Part shown: positions 58,565 through 64,000 of the stretch, piece by piece
Position numbering within the stretch: the stretch's first letter is position 1
How the letters are laid out: each line of letters begins with the position of its first letter
DNA from: Cephalotus follicularis
Taxonomy: Eukaryota; Streptophyta; Magnoliopsida; Oxalidales; Cephalotaceae
NCBI GenBank assembly: GCA_001972305.1
Contig: BDDD01000562.1
Span: 108,837-172,836 of the forward strand
Reading direction: 5' to 3'
Length of the DNA: 64,000 nt
The notes under the pieces: generated by a model
What the model was told of the DNA's origin: nothing
The model's database searches: none
What the model saw: the letters and a program-made list of their open reading frames with translations, nothing else
Translations under genes and position numbers: made by a program

Positions 58565-59223
58565 TGTAACACCCCCGATTCGGAACCGGGATCACTCCCG
58601 ATTCGGGATCGGTGTGTCACAACAAACTGAACTAAAAACATGTCAAAGATCTTAATCTTAATCATCATCAATACGTGGTGGTTCTAAAAATCTGAAAACA
58701 TGTATAATCATGAAACATAAACTGAATCTGAAACATAATCTGAAAATCATAGTCCTGAAAAACATAGTATTACTAAAAGAAATCATATCCTAAAATGTCC
58801 TCAAACCATAGGTGTCTCTCTCATCACACTTGTCCATGCTGCCTCTGCGGCCGAGCCCTATAGATTTACTTTTATTGCTAGTTGAAATGGTTGAGGCTGA
58901 GCCCAACCCATGTTTACTGCTTTAAAAATTGTGGTTTGCTGAGGGCTGAACCCACTTTATAAACTGTTGATTCCTCCTTCGGGAGTGTGTTTTTATAAAC
59001 TTTGTTTTTTCTTTACAGGGGGCATAGTCCGATAAACGGATACTACATGCTCAATTTTCGTAAAAATTTAAGAGTTAGAAAAATTTTCAAGGTTTTAAGA
59101 AAAGTTCAAGTTTAAAGTGAGTTTTATAAAATCCATATGGTGACTTCCGAAAGGAAGTTGTCATGTGGAACGTCATATCCGTTCTCGGTAGGATATTGGT
59201 TGTTGTAGGGAACGGGTGTGACA
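58565..59223. mobile_element. Mixed LTR fragment between C gag and protease
   Basis: The left 286 bp match the end of a family B LTR in minus orientation (TGTAACACCCCCGATTCGG at 58565). From about 58851 the sequence matches the plus-strand end of a family A LTR (compare 28125-28504) and ends GGGTGTGACA at 59223. The two pieces face each other and have no interior or matching TSD. It looks like the remains of more than one insertion or a recombination. Confidence 0.75.
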
Positions 59224-60468
59224 ATTTTCTAGAAAATCTATCTCAACTTCTTTAGAGTTATTTTCCTTAGTCAAATCAATTGATTTTAGTTCATTATTTT
59301 CATTTGTCAAGATTTTGACCTTTTTCTTTAGGGAAGCAATCATAGAACTATATTTTTCTACAACTACTACAAGTTCATCGTAACTTACCTCATCACTTTC
59401 CTCCTCCTCTTCTTCCTCGAAGGCCATCAATGCCAGTTGAGCTACTAGTTCCCATGTGTCCTCATCCGAGCTTGATTCATCGCTATCATCACATGTAGCG
59501 ACCATTGCTTTCTTATTCTTCAAGAATTCCTTCTTCTTTAGTTGGGGGCAATCGCTCTTATAATGCCCTGGCTTGTTGCATTCAAAACAAATGACTTCTT
59601 CCTTTTTGCTCGACGCTCCCTTTTGATTGAACTTCTTGTTTGGTTTTCCACCAAACTTCTTTTTGTTGGCTAGGAATTTCTTGAACTTCCTTGTGAAAAT
59701 GGCAAGTTCTTCATCATCGAAATCATCTTCATCATCATCAGAATCTTCATTTGCGGATGATTTTGGGGCCACCACCTTTTTCTTCTTTTTCTCCTTTTCT
59801 TCGTCATCATCTCTCTTTTGCATCGTTAGCTCGTGCGTCATGAGAGATCCAAGAAGGTCCTCCAAGGGAAGAAGATTGAGATTCTTGGCTTCTTTGATTG
59901 TCGTTACCTTGGGCATCCACGATCATGACAAGCACCTAAGAATCTTTCTCACTAATTCACTGTTAGAATAAGTTTTATCTAACGATTGCAAAGCATTAAT
60001 AATATTCGTAAATCTAGTAAACATAGATTTAATGTCCTCATTTTTATTCATTGAGAACAACTCATAGTCGTGAACTAGCATACTTATTTTAGCATCTTTT
60101 ACTTGGTTCGTACCTTCGTAGGTGACTTCGAGTCTATCCCACATTTCTTTAGCGGAAATGCAAGATGAAACTCTATTAAATTCGCTAGAGTTTATGGCAC
60201 AAATTATAATATGTTTGGCTTTAGCATTCAATTGTACCATTCTCATATCATCATCATTATAAGCATTTCTAGGTTTAGGAATACTTTCTCCACTTTCATT
60301 TCTAATAGAGGGTAGATTTAGACCGTCAACAATGAGGTCCCACAAGTTATAATCTAGGGATTGAATAAAGATGGTCATCTTTACCTTCCAATGGCTATAA
60401 TTATTTCCATCGAAAAATGGAGGCTTAGAAATGTTTTGACTCTTTATGGTGTTCATGTTCATTGTCAT
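59224..60468 (-). mobile_element. C gag
   Basis: Minus strand from 60468. The N-terminal segment (59923-60468) is a copia gag domain, with KPPFFDGNNYSHWKVKM, ISAKEMWDRLEVTYEGT and MFTRFTNIINALQ. The next segment (to 59224) has an LEDLLGSLMTHEL motif, an acid/lysine-rich stretch (DSDDDEDDFDDEE), a CCHC knuckle CFECNKPGHYKSDCP and an acidic tail with coiled-coil character. It is a fossil with at least one break. Confidence 0.9.
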
Positions 60469-61453
60469 TCTAGATCTTTAAGGCTCTAACACTTAAGAAT
60501 TGATTAATCAAAATTAAACAATGAATACAAAATAAACAAGCACTCAAAAGTAAATAAGCAGAATAATTAAGGAGGAAGGGTTAGAGAGATGCAAACAAGA
60601 TTTTGTAGTGGTTCGACAAATATCGTTCCTACGTCCACTTTTCCCAAGGACCTCCTTGAGATTCCACTAGTATTCCGCCCGAATACAATCTCCGAATATC
60701 TTTACCAAGGGCTATTCGGTGCACCATACAAATTTTTGTGATTGACCTCAATCACTAGGGTTCACTCCCCTTTACAAGTGTAGATTACAAGGATGATTTG
60801 TTTTGTGTAACCTCTCAAAGGTTTGATATGGCTATTTGATTACAAGAAAATAATATATCTCAAATAGCTGAAAAGATCTTGATAAGACTTTGATGTTGAT
60901 GTGAAAGTTGGGGATTTTTGCTCTTGATAATCTTTTCTTGTTTTATCTTTTTCTATTTTCTTTCTTTTGTAATCTTGTGTTTATAGCTGAATGTGAATTG
61001 ATGGATTAGCTATTTTTGCCTTGGGAAGTGTAGCTTTTGTCTTGGAACTTGTTCCTTCAGTCTTGGGAGTTGTTACTTCAAAAAACGGCGCATTAAACTG
61101 TTGTCAGTAATTGTTCCTCGCGCGCAAAGCGTCGACGCTTTTGCCTTAAGCGTCGCCGCTTATGTGTCCGTTGCATATTTGAATTTGAATGTTCTGCTCA
61201 AAGCGCTGAAGGTCTTGATTTTGGTGTCGACGGATTGACACAGCGCAAACAGTTTGTGTAGAGCGTCGCTGCTTTGTGCAATTTAGTTTGTCTTCAAATG
61301 TCTCTGGTTTTAACCGCTGATATATATTGTTTAACCGCTGATGCATTGGCTTCAAAACGCTGACGTTTTCGTCTAAGCGTTGCCACTTTGTATAAATCAA
61401 TTAGCTTCAAACTTCTCTGATTTTAACCGCTGATGCAGGGTGTTTAAGCGCTG
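60469..61453 (-). mobile_element. C 5' LTR and leader
   Basis: Read minus, the LTR runs from about 61453 (its outer end is missing) to about 60491. A degenerate tRNA-Met primer site (gtgttagagcctt) and the gag start follow. It contains the typical copia LTR end: ggtgcaccgaatagcccttg, ...cggaatactagtgg, then 'gtggacgtaggaacgatatt' and 'cgaaccactacaaaatc'. A perfect AAGCGTCGACGCTT lies at 61127-61140. Further variants fill 61145-61450. Bases 61048-61453 match 3063-3480. Confidence 0.85.
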
Positions 61454-61969
61454 GCATTATTGATGTAAATGTGTGGTACAGTTTTATCAAAGCAATATTG
61501 ATCAAAGAAATATTGATGAAAGTTTCAATGTATAGTATGATAAGTTTCAAGCCATTAACAACTGTAGTGTGAACCATCATACATGCACAACAGTTGCATA
61601 TTGATCAAAATAAATCGTGGTGTCATGGCAAGGCAACCAGTGGCGCACATAAAAACAATACCAGTGGCGCACGTCAATTGATTCTGATACCAAATATTAG
61701 ATTTAGTTATTTATAATATTAAAAACATATAAGTTAATATTATAATATTGGTATAAAATAATAACAAAATTTTTATAGAACAAACATCTTAATGCGAAAG
61801 CATATCTTTAATCGTCTTTCTGAATTATAAATATGACTATGAGTGTTTTTAATCTCTTAAGAATAAAAAGAGTAAGTTTTGACGATTAGGACAAAATAAT
61901 TTTATAATATTATAACGTTCTTATTACAGTTACCGTAAATTAAGTGATTAGAGATTACCAAATCACTTT
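61454..61969. other. AT-rich intergenic DNA at the edge of the nest
   Basis: Sequence unrelated to the LTRs begins at about 61454. It is about 70% AT with no gene signal that I can support. A short direct repeat (accagtggcgcac) occurs near 61638 and 61662. It probably marks the border between the nest and original host DNA. Confidence 0.6.
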
Positions 61970-62270
61970 GAAATTAAGCAACAAATGGAAGATCCTCTCG
62001 AGTACCTCCAAGCATTGCCTAGTTTAGTGGATCTTCATCATATACAGGCTTGCGAGGGAGACGCATTGTGTTTTAAGGCTAGAGGATTTAGAAGCTTGAG
62101 ATTTTATACCTTGCCGACTTACAAGGATTGAGAAGGGTGAGAGTGGAGGAGGGTGTCATTCCTAATATTGAAATTCAGCACATCCCACACGCTAAAATCC
62201 TTTGCATTGATGGGTCTAACCACACCTTTAAGATTCTTGATCCATTTACCTCTCACTTCCAAGAAACGAG
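61970..62270 (+). pseudogene. Decayed C-terminal LRR fragment of an RPM1-like CC-NBS-LRR gene
   Basis: The plus strand reads MEDPLEYLQALPSLVDLH, then IQACEGDALCFKARGFRSL. After a frame change near 62105-62125 it reads LQGLRRVRVEEGVIPNIE, H-KIL and TFKILD. This is the characteristic end of RPM1-type resistance proteins ('DPL-SLQALPNLVEL ... YEGE-L-F-A-GF-KL ... LEGLR-V-VEEGAMPNIE ... GIEHLT-LKVL'). These proteins are intracellular immune receptors of about 900 residues. Here only about 90 residues remain, with no NB-ARC region nearby, one frame change and no proper C-terminus. It is a pseudogene relic of the host's own gene, adjacent to the SUV2 candidate. An open frame from 62128 to 62343 covers its second half but is not a gene. 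Confidence 0.75.
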
Positions 62271-63450
62271 AGTAATGTCTTCAGCTCTTTTCGCCCTTTT
62301 TTTTACAGGCCAATTTGTTATCGCTCCCGTTGCTTCACTATGAACTGTAAGATTTTTGAGAATTATGATAACATTTATCGCTACTTTTAATAAAACACAT
62401 ACCTTGCATATGATTTTTATACAACCTCAACTGTAATTACCATGGACTTATATATCTCCATGGTTATATTCATACGTTTAGGCAAAACTGTCTTCTTACT
62501 AAATAATTTTTACATTTTTCATTTTTGGTCTATGGATGTGAAAGCCGTAATGTTTTCTTTCTTTTCTTAATTTCTATTGAACAAAAGACAACTTTTGATG
62601 TTTATTTGCATAAAATTTAATTGCAACCTAGTAATTTTCACTAAAAAATCCCTTTTCTTGGTTTTTTTTATTTTTTTTTCAACTGGTTTGACGTTGAAAA
62701 GCTTTTGATAAATACAGTCAACTACATAGGTGAGTATATTATTTTATAAATAATCGATCATTTCTTTATATAAACAGTGGATTGTTTTCAGCTGAAGTAA
62801 CATGTCCTGCATTACAAATAATAAACTAATTTAATACGGTCAAAATTGCTCAATAAATACAGTCAAAATTGTTTTCAGCTGAATTTCAGTATTGCATTAT
62901 CAAGGAGAGACCCAAAAACTAATTAATCAGAAATTTTTTTTCTCAATCAGCACACAGATGTTCCTATAGTGGCTCTTAAGAAAACAATCAACCAACAAAA
63001 GGCAAAAATAAGACCGAGTAACAAGAATATATGTTTTCTACTTGGCAAAAAAAGTTGGAAGTAGTCGAACTTTATACATCAAAATGCAAAAACCTTTGAG
63101 CACAACTGCTGACGTCATTAATGAATAAATATATGTTGTTAGAATTTTTTTTCCCATACTTTCATACAGTCTCTTCAACACTTCAGTAATCGGTGATATT
63201 GCGCACACCAAGGCAACTGAAAGAGTCTTGTCTGCTTGGTCGATAGCAAGTCATATCATGTAGTTTAAAGGTTGCAAACTATATACAATAACCTCATATT
63301 TAAAACAATATAATTTGATATCTTCGGAATGAAAAAAGACTCAATAACACAAGCTTTTTCGAATTTATATTTGCTTTCGTAACATGCATAATGAAGTCTA
63401 CAGTTTCACCAGTATCTATACTGTGTACCCAAGTACCATAAGCCCATAAA
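62271..63450. other. Intergenic DNA between the LRR relic and the SUV2 candidate
   Basis: AT-rich sequence with T runs (62295-62305, 62660-62680, 63145-63152). I see no coding region, RNA gene or transposon end that I can support. The upper part may hold the 3' untranslated end of the minus-strand gene at 63662. Confidence 0.55.
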
Positions 63451-63661
63451 TACCCATCGCATGAACTATTCTACTTGGGGCAGTTGCAGCTGCCAGCCAA
63501 AATTTCCCAACCCAAGGACTACTCATCCAACAAATGGGTGCCTAAAGCTTCTACCAAACCTCCTTAGCTCCATCATTCTAGCACACCCTGCAATATTTTC
63601 ATTGATGAGTAGCTTCAGACCGTCCAAGAATTATACATCATTTGATTTTGCCCTTGGTATG
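63451..63661 (-). other. Probable 3' untranslated region of the SUV2 candidate
   Basis: It directly follows the stop codon and is less AT-rich than the region below 63400. I cannot fix the polyadenylation site. The overlapping plus-strand open frames (63461-63667 and 63642-63953) are shadows. Confidence 0.4.
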
Positions 63662-63926
63662 TTATGAAACGGTATCCCCCAAGTACACGAAGACCCTTTT
63701 TTTGAATACTCCAGCTAACTCGACAATGTCTGAGTCCCTCACCTGCCTAGGCAAGCTGTCAGACTGCCCCAATCTCTGGTCTTTACGGCACAACCTTTTT
63801 GCAATATCAATGGTCAAACCAGCCAGATCTCTGCTGTTCGTTAATACTCGCAATACAGTGGCAGAGTATGCAGGATTGGACACAAGTCTATTAAGTAATA
63901 TCAAAGCCTCTCGTATCAGCGAGGCC
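63662..63926 (-). CDS. SUV2: Last coding exon of SUV2 (plant ATRIP homologue), partial gene
   Basis: The minus strand reads SLIREALILLNRLVSNPAYS, then TVLRVLTNSRDLAGLTIDIA, a basic stretch (KRLCRKDQR), DIVELAGVFKKRVFVYLGD and TVS-stop (63662-63664). This matches my memory of the C-terminus of SENSITIVE TO UV 2, the plant ATRIP homologue of about 650 residues. ATRIP partners the ATR kinase, which acts in the nucleus when replication stalls or DNA is damaged by UV or cross-links. A good 3' splice site (cctttattcag) precedes base 63926 and splits an arginine codon. The ATG at 63946 lies in the intron and is not the start. Upstream exons lie right of the window, and 63927-64000 is intron. The frame is intact, with no sign of damage. 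The name rests on recall of the family, not on a search. Confidence 0.65.
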
Positions 63927-64000
63927 CTGAATAAAGGAATGCTCATAATGTAAGCTGTTATACAAGCAGCCAGTTAATGAAAAGAGGATGAGAAAAACAT

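Larger units (their letters stand above)
3063..61453 (-). mobile_element. C: Ty1/copia element (SIRE/Tork-like), outermost host of the nest
   Basis: Read on the minus strand, the parts run from high to low coordinates: 5' LTR 60491-61453, degenerate tRNA-Met primer site near 60478-60490, gag 59224-60468, protease piece 58192-58564, integrase, RT and RNase H 10433-13496, a second RNase H/RT copy 5845-6739, a non-coding spacer, an extra ORF 4469-5405, polypurine tract 3749-3758, and 3' LTR 3063-3748. The order gag-PR-INT-RT-RH is diagnostic of Ty1/copia. The element is split by X (13497-58186), by a mixed LTR piece (58565-59223), by a gypsy fragment (6740-10432) and by G1. It is a fossil with many breaks. 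The lineage name is inferred from the gag style, the tcaacaatctcccc LTR/PPT junction and the extra ORF. Confidence 0.88.

Noticed and set aside
62128-62343. A small intact gene of 71 residues
   Set aside because: Its first half is the LRR relic in its second frame. The remainder has no support, and the ATG lies inside the conserved LRR wording.
63461-63953. Plus-strand open frames at the right end as genes
   Set aside because: They are antisense to the SUV2 candidate exon and its 3' region, and their sequence shows no known family.

Overview
The window is plant nuclear DNA, almost certainly from a dicot. The evidence is Ty3/gypsy chromovirus-type elements with 2-4 kb LTRs, a Ty1/copia element with plant-type gag-pol, a plant L1-type LINE (DUF4283 ORF1, zf-RVT tail), and two host gene traces at the right end. 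I see no bacterial genes, CRISPR arrays, rRNA or tRNA genes. About 61.4 of the 64 kb is retroelement DNA. Only about 61454-64000 looks like host sequence.

The layout is a set of nested insertions, and most levels can be proven from short target-site duplications (TSDs). Level 1 is a minus-strand Ty1/copia element, C. Its 5' LTR and gag lie at 59224-61453, a protease piece at 58192-58564, integrase-RT-RNase H at 10433-13496 (RNase H/RT repeated at 5845-6739), an extra ORF at 4469-5405, and its 3' LTR at 3063-3748. Level 2 is a minus-strand gypsy element X (13497-58186, TSD atcca) inside C's pol. A plus-strand gypsy element G1 (1-3062) lies inside C's 3' LTR. Level 3, inside X, holds solo LTR S1 (14283-17397, TSD aaaac), a compound element E2 (19405-31398, TSD ggcca), solo LTR S2 (33804-36361, TSD cgttg) and LTR E4 (37196-56022). 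Level 4 is gypsy element E3 (38883-54043, TSD tgtca) inside E4. Level 5, inside E3's 5' LTR, holds a solo LTR B (39532-41588, TSD attaa/actaa) and a LINE (42713-46357, perfect 15-bp TSD). All the LTR elements read as fossils.

The host edge holds a decayed C-terminal LRR fragment of an RPM1-like CC-NBS-LRR gene (about 61970-62270) and, on the minus strand, what looks like the last coding exon of SUV2, the plant ATRIP homologue (63662-63926). The rest of that gene lies to the right of the window.

The most unusual pattern is not a gene. LTRs of several unrelated families (G1, S1, X and copia C) carry irregular clusters of a palindrome with a GTCGAC core (AAGCGTCGACGCTT and variants). The LTRs of S2 and E3 carry clusters of a related palindrome (CAGTCGACTG). 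X carries intermediate forms. Also notable: E2 and E3 each contain a second primer-binding site and a cut-short interior running straight into the middle of an LTR, a 1295-bp stretch is apparently identical at 6740 and 28501, and there are two assembly gaps (23851-24328 and 48675-49023).
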